The notes beneath the pieces are model-generated. The model saw only the letters and a program-made list of their open reading frames with translations, had not been told where the DNA came from and searched no databases. A stretch of 64,000 nucleotides of DNA from a gamma proteobacterium HIMB55 (GTDB taxonomy: Bacteria; Pseudomonadota; Gammaproteobacteria; Pseudomonadales; Halieaceae). Location: the NCBI GenBank assembly GCA_000227505.4, contig AGIF02000001.1, positions 268,035-332,034 of the forward strand, given 5' to 3'. Below are positions 8,325-17,292 of this stretch, one piece after another. The position numbers were made by a program, and so were the translations under genes. Numbering within the stretch: position 1 is the first letter of the stretch; each line of letters begins with the position of its first letter.

Positions 8325-9959
8325 GTGAGACATAAAAATGCAAAAACCCCAGCGAAGTTACTCGGTGCGTCGATACTTTTTGCTCTGGTCTCTCAGCTAG
8401 CCGCCTGCGGGGGCACTCCCGATGATCCGTCTGTTGTAGAACTCGGCGTAAAGCAACTCACCGAGGGACAAGTAACGGGGATCCCATCGCCTTACGATGA
8501 GTCGATTACGGTTTACCGCGGACTCCCTTACGCAGCACCACCGGTTGGTGATTTGCGCTGGCGTGCACCTCAGGCGCCGGCTGATTGGCCGGGGGTCATA
8601 TCGGCTGATACTTTCGCTGATAGCTGTTACCAGCCGCGTCATTCGTCGACCTTTGTATGGCGCCGCGAGGACTTCCCCGTCTCCGAGGACTGTCTCTACC
8701 TCAATGTTTGGACGTCCGCGACTGAGGATAAAAAGCCCGTTATGGTTTGGTTTCACGGCGGTTCGCACGTAAGTGGGCAGGGGCACTCGTTGATTTTTGA
8801 CGGCACTACGCTCGCTCAGCATGACGTCGTGGTGGTCACCATTAATTATCGCTTGGGCCCACTGGGCTTCCTGGCGCATCCGTGGCTATCTGATGAAGCT
8901 TCCACGGCCACCGAAGAGAGCACGTCTGGAAACTACGGATTGATGGATAAAATTGCCGCGCTTCAGTGGGTGAATCGCAACATTGCATCACTCGGCGGTG
9001 ACCCTAACAACGTGACTATCTTCGGGCAGTCTGCAGGTTCCCAGAGCGTGTGCTCGCTGATGACTGCACCTGCGGCTCAAGGACTCTTTCACAAAGCCAT
9101 TGGTCAGTCGGCGGCCTGTGTAAACCAGCTAACCAAAGCCGATGCTAAGGGCTACGAGCGCGGTCAGGCGCTGGTTGAGGCTCTGGGTGCTACGTCCATC
9201 GATGGTCTAAGAGACGCAGATCCTGATGCGCTGCTTGAGGCCATGGCAGCCTCAGATTGGGAGTCTGGCAGTCGCATTGTGATAGACGGTGTTGTATTGC
9301 CCCGATGGCCCGATGAGGCCTACGCGGCAGGCGAGCAGAGCAAAATACCGCTGATGCTCGGTTTTCTTGCCAATGAAGGGTATGAGCTGTTCCCGGTTAA
9401 CAACGCGCTTACTGAGGCTGAGTTGGAAGGGTTTCTGGCCTATGTGGGTGGTGATCGAGCCGATGAACTTGTTGGGGAGTATGACGCCGAGAACATGAGT
9501 CCGGGCGAGCTGCAGCATGCCATTTCTACGGATCTATTTATGGCCTTTGGTAAACGGCAGTGGGCGTCGTATCACGCGGACGCGGGCCAGGAGACCTTCC
9601 TCTATTTTATGGACCATGTACCACCGTCGTTTCACATCTACATGCCCGACCAACCGTTCTTAGAACTCGAGGGCGGACCGCGAAGCGGTGGCGCCTATCA
9701 CTCAGGGGATTTGGCCTATGTGTTTGGCACCGTAGACAAGGTGGGATATGACTGGAATGAGGCTGACCGCAAGGTATCCGCCCAGATCGTGGATCACTGG
9801 ACGCAATTTGCGAAGACAGGAAACCCCAATGTCGTAGGTTCATCGGATTGGCAGGCATTCAATACCGAAGACCTTCACACTCGCGTTATTAATACGACAC
9901 CAACAACAGTGGGAGGTGTTCGAAACACCATCATGTCAATTTTTAGCGGTGCTGAGTGA
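8325..9959 (+). CDS. Type B carboxylesterase lipoprotein
   Basis: The protein has 544 residues. The GTG at 8325 was chosen because AAGGGAG lies 7 bases upstream and it yields a proper lipoprotein signal: basic RHKNAKTPAK, a hydrophobic stretch and LAAC with Cys28. The body is a carboxylesterase/para-nitrobenzyl-esterase type hydrolase. It has SEDCLYLNVW, WFHGGSHVSG for the oxyanion hole, nucleophile Ser236 in GQSAGS, an acidic residue near GFLANEGYEL and catalytic His in YHSGDLAYVF. It should act on esters at the outer membrane or periplasm. It follows the acyl-CoA dehydrogenase pair after a gap of about 110 bases and precedes an amidase lipoprotein. Extending the frame left to 8130 would overlap the dehydrogenase and lose the signal peptide. 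Confidence 0.92.
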   Translation: MRHKNAKTPAKLLGASILFALVSQLAACGGTPDDPSVVELGVKQLTEGQVTGIPSPYDESITVYRGLPYAAPPVGDLRWRAPQAPADWPGVISADTFADSCYQPRHSSTFVWRREDFPVSEDCLYLNVWTSATEDKKPVMVWFHGGSHVSGQGHSLIFDGTTLAQHDVVVVTINYRLGPLGFLAHPWLSDEASTATEESTSGNYGLMDKIAALQWVNRNIASLGGDPNNVTIFGQSAGSQSVCSLMTAPAAQGLFHKAIGQSAACVNQLTKADAKGYERGQALVEALGATSIDGLRDADPDALLEAMAASDWESGSRIVIDGVVLPRWPDEAYAAGEQSKIPLMLGFLANEGYELFPVNNALTEAELEGFLAYVGGDRADELVGEYDAENMSPGELQHAISTDLFMAFGKRQWASYHADAGQETFLYFMDHVPPSFHIYMPDQPFLELEGGPRSGGAYHSGDLAYVFGTVDKVGYDWNEADRKVSAQIVDHWTQFAKTGNPNVVGSSDWQAFNTEDLHTRVINTTPTTVGGVRNTIMSIFSGAE

Positions 9960-10111
9960 CTCTCGGGTTCGCTGAGTAGAGTTCTATTTTTGCACCTCGG
10001 CTTTGCGTTTCGGTTTCGCACTTCAGTTTTATGTTTCGGTTTTGCGTTCCGGTTTTGCGGTGCTCCAGTGTTACTGTCACGGCGATGACTCTGACTAATG
10101 AGGCTAAATTT

Positions 10112-11707
10112 ATGAAAAAGCTACTTTTAACCGCATCGATGGCACTTGCTTTGATCGGTTGTGGGTCACCTGAAGAGTCAGAGGTAGGCTCAACGTCTGC
10201 CGCCAGCTCAGCTCCCGATGTCGTCAATATGACACTATCCGAGATTAGCTATCAGCTTGAGGAAGGTGCATTTTCATCGGTCGAGCTCGTGCAGGCTTAC
10301 CTAGCACGTATTGAGGCAATCGATAAGACGGGACCCACCCTCAATGCTGTGATCTCGGTGAATCCGAGCGCTTTGGGGCTGGCTGAAAAGAGCGACTTAC
10401 GTCGTAAATTGGGACAAGCACTCAGTCCGATCGACGGTGTACCCGTTCTTTTAAAGGACAATATTGAGTCTAAAGATGATCTTGCAACCACGGCTGGTTC
10501 GACTGCGCTGATTAATAACGTGACGGGTCGAGACAGTCCTCTTGTTGCGGCCCTGCGTGAATCCGGAGCCATTATTCTGGGCAAGACCAATTTGAGCCAA
10601 TGGGCAAATTTCCGCTCTAATCACTCGGTTTCCGGTTGGTCGGCAGTGGGCGGCTTAGTGAAAAACCCGCACGTATTAGATCGCCAAGCCTGCGGTTCAA
10701 GTTCGGGCTCTGCGGCTGCTGCAGCCGCAAGCTTGGCAGCGGCAACTGTCGGGACAGAAACCAACGGCTCGATTATTTGTCCATCACAGGTAAATGGTGT
10801 TGTGGGGTTGAAACCAACGCACGGTCTCTTGCCGATCGATCACATTGTTCCAATTGCTGCCACGCAGGACACAGCGGGACCCATTACTAAATCCGTGAGT
10901 GGTGCTGCCTTGATGCTCGACGGTATGACGGGTTGGGAGAATCACTATTTTACGTCGCTCAATCCCTCCGTGGTTTCCGGGATACGCATCGGCGTATTGG
11001 AGTTTGCGCGCAATGACAACCCGAGGCTCAACGCTGAGCTCGACGCAGCGATTACGAGGATGTCCAAAATAGGCGCCGAGGTCATTCGTATCGACGAGCA
11101 CGACACCCCTCCAGAGTTTTGGGGCGCAGCTCGCTTAGTTCTTGGGGCGGAGTTTAAACAATACCTCGACGCGTATTTGGCCGGTTCGCCTGCGGATATT
11201 CCTGTGCGTAGTCTGCAAGATGTGGTGGCGTTTAACGAAGAGAATGCGGCTGTCGAACAAGCTATTTTTGGGCAAGACATTCTCGAGTCTTCACTCGAAG
11301 CCCCGTCACTCGAGAGCGATGCATATCGCGATGCGCTAGTCTTAATCCGTGCGGCAACCCGTGAAAACGGAATTGATGCACTGCTTGAAAAGCACAATGT
11401 GCAAGTGCTGATGGGGCCGAGCGGGCCTGTCTCACCGAGAGCCGATGTGGTCAACGGTGATGTTTGGCCCGCTTGGGCGGGCGCCGGGTCTATGGCGGCG
11501 GTGAGTGGCTATCCAAATCTCACCGTGCCTATGGGCACGATCGCCGGGGTGCCAGTGGGTGTCTCGTTCATGAGTGGTCGGGACCAAGATTCACTGTTGC
11601 TTTCAGTTGGTTTAGCGTTTGAGCAGGCGGGCCCTGGTTCTCCTCGCCCAAGCTACAAACCCACAGTCACTGTGGATGATATGCAAGCTCTAACGGTAAG
11701 CCGCTAG
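10112..11707 (+). CDS. Amidase-signature family lipoprotein
   Basis: The protein has 531 residues from ATG 10112, chosen over upstream in-frame starts because GAGG precedes it and MKKLLLTASMALALIGC is a clean lipoprotein signal (Cys17). The amidase-signature Ser-cisSer-Lys triad is visible: Lys115 in VLLKDN, the cis-Ser in CGSSSGS (about 196-198) and the nucleophile Ser220 in TNGSI. GatA-like GVVGLKPTHG and VPMGTIAGVPVGVSFM also match. It hydrolyses carboxylic amides by family assignment; as a lipoprotein it is not the cytosolic GatCAB subunit. Together with the upstream esterase it may form a set of envelope hydrolases. Confidence 0.9.
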   Translation: MKKLLLTASMALALIGCGSPEESEVGSTSAASSAPDVVNMTLSEISYQLEEGAFSSVELVQAYLARIEAIDKTGPTLNAVISVNPSALGLAEKSDLRRKLGQALSPIDGVPVLLKDNIESKDDLATTAGSTALINNVTGRDSPLVAALRESGAIILGKTNLSQWANFRSNHSVSGWSAVGGLVKNPHVLDRQACGSSSGSAAAAAASLAAATVGTETNGSIICPSQVNGVVGLKPTHGLLPIDHIVPIAATQDTAGPITKSVSGAALMLDGMTGWENHYFTSLNPSVVSGIRIGVLEFARNDNPRLNAELDAAITRMSKIGAEVIRIDEHDTPPEFWGAARLVLGAEFKQYLDAYLAGSPADIPVRSLQDVVAFNEENAAVEQAIFGQDILESSLEAPSLESDAYRDALVLIRAATRENGIDALLEKHNVQVLMGPSGPVSPRADVVNGDVWPAWAGAGSMAAVSGYPNLTVPMGTIAGVPVGVSFMSGRDQDSLLLSVGLAFEQAGPGSPRPSYKPTVTVDDMQALTVSR

Positions 11708-11723
11708 AGCCTGCGCCGCTAGA

Positions 11724-13658
11724 TTACTCCTCGACCACTTCCAGGGGCTCGGCGTCGAGCTTGACCCAATGGCGTGTGTCCAACAAATAGCGTGTTTGAT
11801 AGTCGTCTAAGTAGTCGAAGAAGTTGTGAGTATGACCCATCACAAAACGGCCTCCGTCGATGTCGATCATGTCCCAATAGCGCTTGTTGTAGAGCACACA
11901 TCCCTCGGCTTCGTCTGGGGGGCACAATGACTTATCGTTTCGATCACTGCGGCGATACAAATTGATGATCATTTGCTCGAATTGGTTGTCCCAATTGCCG
12001 GTATACATGATGGCCTCGCTGGTAGTCACGACTCCGTCGCCATTGTCATCAAAGGTCCACGTGCTCTTCGCTGTGCCATCTTGATTGATGTTAATCCAGA
12101 AGCGCGAGTTCGCATCACTGAGCCAACTCCACTCTAGGCTGTAAATGCCGGGTGTGATGTCATTGGCATTGGCAATACGCTTGCCACCCCTACCGACACT
12201 CATCCCTATGGTGTAGCCAGCTTCATCTCTCTCAACAACGCCCATCAAAAGGGGACCGAAGGGAATGAACTCCAATGACCGTGAGGTCTCAGTGGTGATG
12301 AGCAAATGCCCCTCCGCGTTGGTCTGCCAATCAAAGCTTCCAAGCTCTGCGCCCGCACCTACATTTGCTGGGTCGAACATGACGAAGTCAAATGTAATGT
12401 CGCTCCGGAAGAACAAACCATCGGGATAGTCTTCAAAGAAGCGACCCGGTATAGGCAAGATCCAATCCTCTATGTCAGAGGGTGAGCTAAAGGTGTCTCC
12501 GTTGGCCGTATAAAACGCTTTTGCACCCCTCCCCGCGCCTTGTGTACCGTCATGATCAACTTCCACCTCAGGCAGTATTCCTGAAACCTCGGGATATCGC
12601 TTGATGTGCTTGGTTTGGATGTTTACGACGTCATAGCCTTCTCCCTCAGCCACAAAGGTGAGCGTCGTGCTTTTGCGTACCGTCTCTTCGTATACCTCCT
12701 CCTCGACACCATCGTCATCGGTGTCGATCAGAACAATTCGTCCGTCCACAACCCAGTCTTCATAGGTCATCACGACTTCGTCGCCCAATTGCGTCCAGGT
12801 AAAGAACTCTTCTCCGAGGCGCGCATTGGTGAACTCGATACCCGTACCGTCTTCGTAGAATTCAAGGGCGGATGAACGGTAGCCCGGCTCATAGATGAAG
12901 AGTTGGTCAAGCCCCGACTGTCGGCTTGCCAGATTCGTGGAGGCTTTAGATATGGTGTCCATCTTGGCATTAGATAGCTTGCTCGCGTCCTCAGATTGAA
13001 TGGACGACACCGCGTCGTAAAGCCGGTCTACAGAGGTCACGAGGTCCATGGTTGATGCGTCGCCGCTCAGCATCATTGATTTCATGTTCGGGTCATTTAC
13101 TGCCAGCTCGAGCGCAGCGGATGCGATCAACATTTCTTCCGAATTGACGTTGAGACTGTGTGAACGCAATTCATCAAAACTCAAGGGGAGGCCGCCATTA
13201 TTTTCTATCATGACGAGGCCCACAGCGGCTGTTGTGATGGGTGTGATCTCCACAGCGGCCAACTCATCGGTGGTGAGGCGCGCGTCATTGCCTGCCAGTG
13301 ACTTTAGGCTTTTTAGATCACCCAAAGCACTTGCAAGTATTAGCATGTCTTGAGCGTCTTTACCTTGGGCATTGAGGCTAACAAGGCTGTCCGACGCACT
13401 GGAGTCGACCTCCAATTCGTATCGCCCTTGTGAGTCTGTTGTTGTAGAAAAGCGCTGACCCGCGAGATCAACAAACACATTGGCGCCCGCATCAAGTGAT
13501 GCATCGACATAACCTACAATCGTAAACACAGGCTCGGGTGGTGGTGCGACCGCCTCTATCGTTCCGGCGCTGTTGTTCGAGCCACCGCCCCCGCCGCAAG
13601 CGGCGAGTATTAAAAGTGCGAACAGTGTGAGTGCTTGAGTGGTAAGCCTTGGGTACAT
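11724..13658 (-). CDS. Large lipoprotein of unknown function with N-terminal carboxypeptidase-regulatory-like segment
   Basis: A 644-residue protein beginning MYPRLTTQALTLFALLILAAC, a lipoprotein signal with a glycine/serine-rich spacer (GGGGGSNNSAG) after the Cys. Residues about 45-90 (VGYVDASLDAGANVFVDLAGQ...DSQGRYELEV) resemble a carboxypeptidase-regulatory or Ig-like surface domain. An alpha-helical segment follows to about 250. The C-terminal half is rich in Asp/Gly/Trp and beta-strand-like, with DDDGVEEEVYE and NDGDGVVTTSE stretches that look calcium-binding. It ends with about three cysteines (CPPDEAEGCVLY). I do not recognise a specific family. It is convergent with the amidase gene. 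Surface location is inferred from the signal; no function is assigned. Confidence 0.8.
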   Translation of the reverse strand: MYPRLTTQALTLFALLILAACGGGGGSNNSAGTIEAVAPPPEPVFTIVGYVDASLDAGANVFVDLAGQRFSTTTDSQGRYELEVDSSASDSLVSLNAQGKDAQDMLILASALGDLKSLKSLAGNDARLTTDELAAVEITPITTAAVGLVMIENNGGLPLSFDELRSHSLNVNSEEMLIASAALELAVNDPNMKSMMLSGDASTMDLVTSVDRLYDAVSSIQSEDASKLSNAKMDTISKASTNLASRQSGLDQLFIYEPGYRSSALEFYEDGTGIEFTNARLGEEFFTWTQLGDEVVMTYEDWVVDGRIVLIDTDDDGVEEEVYEETVRKSTTLTFVAEGEGYDVVNIQTKHIKRYPEVSGILPEVEVDHDGTQGAGRGAKAFYTANGDTFSSPSDIEDWILPIPGRFFEDYPDGLFFRSDITFDFVMFDPANVGAGAELGSFDWQTNAEGHLLITTETSRSLEFIPFGPLLMGVVERDEAGYTIGMSVGRGGKRIANANDITPGIYSLEWSWLSDANSRFWININQDGTAKSTWTFDDNGDGVVTTSEAIMYTGNWDNQFEQMIINLYRRSDRNDKSLCPPDEAEGCVLYNKRYWDMIDIDGGRFVMGHTHNFFDYLDDYQTRYLLDTRHWVKLDAEPLEVVEE

Positions 13659-14152
13659 CGATCTTCCCTAAACCCTTATTTGGGTAATACTTGAATGGTT
13701 GCAAAAATAACAAGGTCGGTTTTTCAGGAAAATGACACTCCTTGGCTCTTTCTTGACAAAATTGAGACGCTGTCGTGGTCCGGCTACAGAGCACTGCTGG
13801 TGCAGCTAAAACGTGAAAGAAGTGGTGTATTGGTCCATTAGAGTGCGCGACGCTCTGAAGCGTGTTCGACGCTCCAACTGAACCGGAATCGTCGCTGGTC
13901 TATTGGCTTGATCTAGAAGTCATTTTCACAACACTGCCTCAATGGCATCCGTTTTGCACCTAAAGGGTGCGTTTTCTGCCGTATCTCTCCGCAAAAAATG
14001 TGACACAAGTCCAAAGGGGGCAAAACAGACGGCTGAGAGTTAAAAAAATAGACTTAGCACCCCCACCCTGTAGTGTTTGGCGTGGGGGCGGCGTTTGCGG
14101 TTCCACCTCGCGGACGTTTGGAGCTCCTGTGATAATTAACTGGGGCAAGACA
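13659..14152. other. Gene-free intergenic stretch between divergent genes
   Basis: About 490 bases separate two divergently transcribed genes for exported proteins, so both promoters should lie here. No open frame in it looks protein-like. The right half contains a possible hairpin with 7-base arms, CCCCCAC (14060-14066) and GTGGGGG (14082-14088), in the leader of the rightward gene. The segment 13980-14050 is A-rich and has no recognisable operator. I see nothing else that can be named. Confidence 0.5.
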
Positions 14153-14941
14153 ATGAAAGCATTAAAGCAAGTTGTATTAGGTTCAGTACTAACCTGTGCG
14201 GCGCCATTTTTGGCGGCGGATGATCACGAGACATTTGCGGGGGGAATTGATCCCGCCGAGCCGATGTCTGTTCAAATTCAATTGTGCACACTCAACGACG
14301 GCAAAAGCATGCGTGATTACGATGCTATGTCCGCTCGTTACAGGAAGTGGGCGAAGAAGAATGACGCCGAGGTTGCACTCATCCGTCAATATCCCTTCGC
14401 TACGCACAATATGCCTAACAATCCATACCCGGCAGATTTCGTCGAATTTTTAGTCACAGATTTTGAGAATTCAGGCTCGGGTTGGGACAAGTGGATGTCG
14501 ACCAAAGAGGGGCAAAAGCTTAATGCTGAGTGGCAAGATATAGCCACCTGCAGTGTGAAGTTTGCCGCGATGTTTACTAACTGGGCAGACGTCGAAGCTA
14601 TAAATACGGATGATTCTCGAATGGTCACCTGGAATTGGTGCACGCGTCGTGAGGGTGTTAGCCATGACGACCTAAATGCAATGCATGCGAGGGTCGTGGA
14701 GAACAATCCTGACGGACTGGGCAACATAGGCTGGTTTACTATGTATCCACTTATTGGCGGCGCGTCCGCGTCGGGTGAGTTTGCTCACGTCGTGGTATAT
14801 CCAGATATGGCGGGTGTGATGACCCGAATGGATCAATTTGCCAACGGTGGTTGGAGAGATCGCATGGAGTACTACAAGTTGGCAGATTGCACGGGAGAGG
14901 CATTGATGATGGAGGAAGTCTTGAGTCGCCCCGGTGACTAA
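14153..14941 (+). CDS. Secreted protein with two tandem repeats, unknown function
   Basis: The protein has 262 residues with a Sec signal peptide (MKALKQVVLGSVLTCAAPFLAA). The mature part contains two related halves of about 105 residues. Each starts with a strand ending in Cys (QLCTLNDG and NWCTRREG), continues with a helix (MRDYDAMSARYRKW and HDDLNAMHARVVEN), a hydrophobic strand with Phe/Pro, a strand (DFVEFLVTDF and EFAHVVVYPD), a Trp-containing helix (GWDKWM and GWRDRM) and ends in a second Cys (IATCSV and LADCTG). The arrangement resembles duplicated dimeric alpha/beta-barrel (ferredoxin-like) domains with one potential disulfide per half. No enzyme motif is recognised. A clear terminator follows at 14961, so it is probably monocistronic. 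Confidence 0.8.
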   Translation: MKALKQVVLGSVLTCAAPFLAADDHETFAGGIDPAEPMSVQIQLCTLNDGKSMRDYDAMSARYRKWAKKNDAEVALIRQYPFATHNMPNNPYPADFVEFLVTDFENSGSGWDKWMSTKEGQKLNAEWQDIATCSVKFAAMFTNWADVEAINTDDSRMVTWNWCTRREGVSHDDLNAMHARVVENNPDGLGNIGWFTMYPLIGGASASGEFAHVVVYPDMAGVMTRMDQFANGGWRDRMEYYKLADCTGEALMMEEVLSRPGD

Positions 14942-14960
14942 TTTTTTAAGACCGTAGCCA

Positions 14961-14988
14961 AGCCGCGATCATCGCGGCTTTTTTTTAG
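14961..14988 (+). terminator. Rho-independent terminator
   Basis: The arms AGCCGCG and CGCGGCT flank a five-base loop and are followed by a run of eight or more T. It lies 20 bases after the stop of the repeat-containing secreted protein and ends that transcript. Confidence 0.9.
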
Positions 14989-15278
14989 CTAAGTCGCATG
15001 TTTTGGTTAAGTTACTGAAAAGCGCTAGCTACAAAATTTAAGCCAGCCTGCGGATAGCAGAGCCCGCGATTATCTGCTGACGTAGCCATATTTGCGCTGG
15101 TTGACTCGGATGCGGGATTTTGCACGAGAATCAAAAAGGTACGGACATTCACTTTATTTTGCACTGAGAGGCTCCGAGCGCTACCGTGTTGGAAATAGAA
15201 AATGGTGCTGGCACAAATACACCAACACCGACAAAAGACAGCGCAAAAGTTGTCTGGCATCAAACAGGAGATCACCCA

Positions 15279-16124
15279 ATGGCCTATGAATGTTTTGATC
15301 TGAGCGTTTCCGAGGGAATTGCCCATATCCGCTTCAATCGTCCCGAAAAAGCAAACTCAATGATTCCGTCTTTTTGGACCGAATTGCCCGCAGTGGTTAA
15401 TGAGTTGTCTCGCGACGCAGCCTGCCGAGTCATTGTTCTATCTGCAGAAGGTCGACACTTTTCCTCTGGCATGGATATCTCGGTCTTCACGGAGGGTGGC
15501 TTAGACGGCCCCGAGAGTGGCAGCCGATTTGTCCGCGCCGAGGCCTTCCGGCACCACTGTATGGCACTTCAGGATGCATTTACCTGTTTAGAGGAAGCCC
15601 GAATGCCCGTGCTTGTAGCGATTCAAGGCGCTGCCGTCGGCGGAGCAATGGATCTGATCACTGCTTGCGATTGTCGCTATGCAACCCGTGACGCTTTCTT
15701 TTCGGTGCACGAGACCGCTATCGGGATGACGGCGGACGTTGGTACCTACCCGCGCCTGGTGAAATTAATACCCGAGGGATGGGCACGTCAGATGTCCTAC
15801 ACCGCAGAGCGCGTGAGTGCCGAAAAGGCCCGCGATATAGGTTTAGTCAACGAGGTTTATGACTCGGCTGAGCAAATGCTGGATGCTGTTATGAACATCG
15901 CGCAACAAATTGCTGCTCATGCGCCGTTGGCTGTTTCCGGTGCTAAGCGTATGGTGAACTATGCGCGTGATCACAGTACAGCTGATGGCCTTGATTACAT
16001 TGCTACCTGGAACGCGTCTATGCTCGATGGCGAAGCCATCCGCAACACGTTCATGGCACAAGCGAAGGGCGAGAAACCTCAATACGAAGAGCTGCTAGCG
16101 GTCAAAAAGACAGCGGGCGAGTGA
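15279..16124 (+). CDS. Enoyl-CoA hydratase/isomerase family protein, dienoyl-CoA isomerase-like
   Basis: The protein has 281 residues from ATG 15279, with AGGAG eight bases upstream. It has the crotonase fold: FNRPEKANSM near the N-terminus, GRHFSSGMD for the first oxyanion-hole segment and IQGAAVGGAMDLITACD for the second. Residues equivalent to the three acids of mammalian ECH1 (delta3,5-delta2,4-dienoyl-CoA isomerase) are present: Asp in GGAMDL, Glu in SVHETAIG and Asp in TADVGTYPRL, with the Glu eight residues before the last Asp as in ECH1. I therefore favour isomerisation of 3,5-dienoyl-CoA in the oxidation of unsaturated acyl chains over simple hydration. It stands alone between unrelated genes. 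Confidence 0.88.
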   Translation: MAYECFDLSVSEGIAHIRFNRPEKANSMIPSFWTELPAVVNELSRDAACRVIVLSAEGRHFSSGMDISVFTEGGLDGPESGSRFVRAEAFRHHCMALQDAFTCLEEARMPVLVAIQGAAVGGAMDLITACDCRYATRDAFFSVHETAIGMTADVGTYPRLVKLIPEGWARQMSYTAERVSAEKARDIGLVNEVYDSAEQMLDAVMNIAQQIAAHAPLAVSGAKRMVNYARDHSTADGLDYIATWNASMLDGEAIRNTFMAQAKGEKPQYEELLAVKKTAGE

Positions 16125-16427
16125 TTTCGCAGCAGCTATCCCTCTTGTTGTGGCGCCACCGGGCGCCACTTATGTCGCATTAGTGCCCCCACTATTCGCG
16201 TTGGTGCCAGCCTTAAGACGAGCGGTGGGGCAGTCTTTGCTTGAACGCGTTGCTCAGGCGCTCGGTAAGATCAAGGCTCGTTCAGATCAAGGCTAGATAA
16301 GATTACTGTAAACGCCCTGATGTATTGATAAGCCCGCCCCGTCAATATTTTGTCTTCAGAGAAGCACCTTAACGGGGAGGCTCTCGTATAAGGTTTGCAT
16401 ACACTTGTGACGATGACTTCGATAACG

Positions 16428-17228
16428 ATGAAAAAACACTGGTTTCTGATCTGCTGCTGCGCACTGGCTATAGTAAGTGGCGCTCTGGCCGCACCTGTCT
16501 CTACTGAACTCGAGTCAGCGTCAAGCACATCGACGCAGGCAGCAGCGCCGATCGCTCCAGAGATTCTCTTTTTCATCCTGAAAGGCGATGGTGCCAGCGA
16601 GGATGAGACCGAGCAGCCGACAGATACAGATGGGGACGGAGTAGCCGACACTTCGGACCAATGTGCCAATACACCTGCCGGTGCTAGCGTAGACGCCAAC
16701 GGCTGCGCGGATTCACAGTTGGATGATGACAGTGACACGGTCAGTAATGATGTCGATCAGTGCCCAGCGACCCCAACAGATGAGACGGCCGATGCGACGG
16801 GCTGCTCGCCTTCGCAGCTCGACACCGATAACGATGGCATCACCGATGACCTTGATCAATGTCCAAATACGTCTCCCGGTGTGGCTGTTGATGATCAGGG
16901 CTGTGAGGACACCAGTGGGTCACTAAAAGACGATTACATTCAAAACGTGAATCCGCTGATTACCGACTTTCAGAAAGGCTGCACCAGCTCGGGCTGTCAC
17001 GGTAGGGGCAACGCACCGGGTGGATTGAGCCTCTACGGCAGCAATGTCGCGGGCAGTGACCAGCTAAATTACGATTCTCTGGTGTCGTATATCGATCGAA
17101 GTAGCGTTACGCGCTTACTTGGCAAACTGTCGGGCACACTTGGCCACGGTGGCGGCGTGCGTTACGGCACCGGGACCGCAGGCTATCAAGTCATCAAGAC
17201 GTGGGCAGAGGCGGTTGATGCACGGTAG
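16428..17228 (+). CDS. Exported protein with thrombospondin type 3 calcium-binding repeats and a Cys-X4-Cys-His motif
   Basis: The protein has about 266 residues with a signal peptide (KKHWFLICCCALAIVSGALA). After an acidic linker come three thrombospondin type 3-like units (residues about 65-160). Each has a D-x-D-x-D-G loop and a D-Q-C...G-C pair, as in DTDGDGVADTSDQC and DTDNDGITDDLDQC. The C-terminal 100 residues contain FQKGCTSSGCHGRG, a CX4CH motif in the setting of planctomycete-type cytochrome c domains (C-x-x-C-H widened by two residues). They end with a helix (YQVIKTWAEAV) like those closing c-type cytochromes. Heme attachment is uncertain. Starts at 16395 or 16410 are also possible. 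Role unknown; surface or periplasmic calcium binding is inferred. Confidence 0.78.
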   Translation: MKKHWFLICCCALAIVSGALAAPVSTELESASSTSTQAAAPIAPEILFFILKGDGASEDETEQPTDTDGDGVADTSDQCANTPAGASVDANGCADSQLDDDSDTVSNDVDQCPATPTDETADATGCSPSQLDTDNDGITDDLDQCPNTSPGVAVDDQGCEDTSGSLKDDYIQNVNPLITDFQKGCTSSGCHGRGNAPGGLSLYGSNVAGSDQLNYDSLVSYIDRSSVTRLLGKLSGTLGHGGGVRYGTGTAGYQVIKTWAEAVDAR

Positions 17229-17292
17229 ATTGCTGGCGTTGTGAGCACAGCCAAATAATCGGATGAGTTTCCTCTCCAGCCCAGATGCGCCA

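Noticed and set aside
13970-14150. Possible TPP-type riboswitch (GGCTGAGAG and a G-rich/C-rich hairpin)
   Set aside because: Only the CTGAGA-like piece is present; the second conserved CUGAU/CCAGCG half of the THI element is missing and the downstream gene is an unrelated secreted protein.
16271-16738. Minus-strand frame over the thrombospondin-repeat gene
   Set aside because: Its Ser/Val/Ala-rich sequence is the mirror of the acidic repeat region and it lacks a start site or family match.
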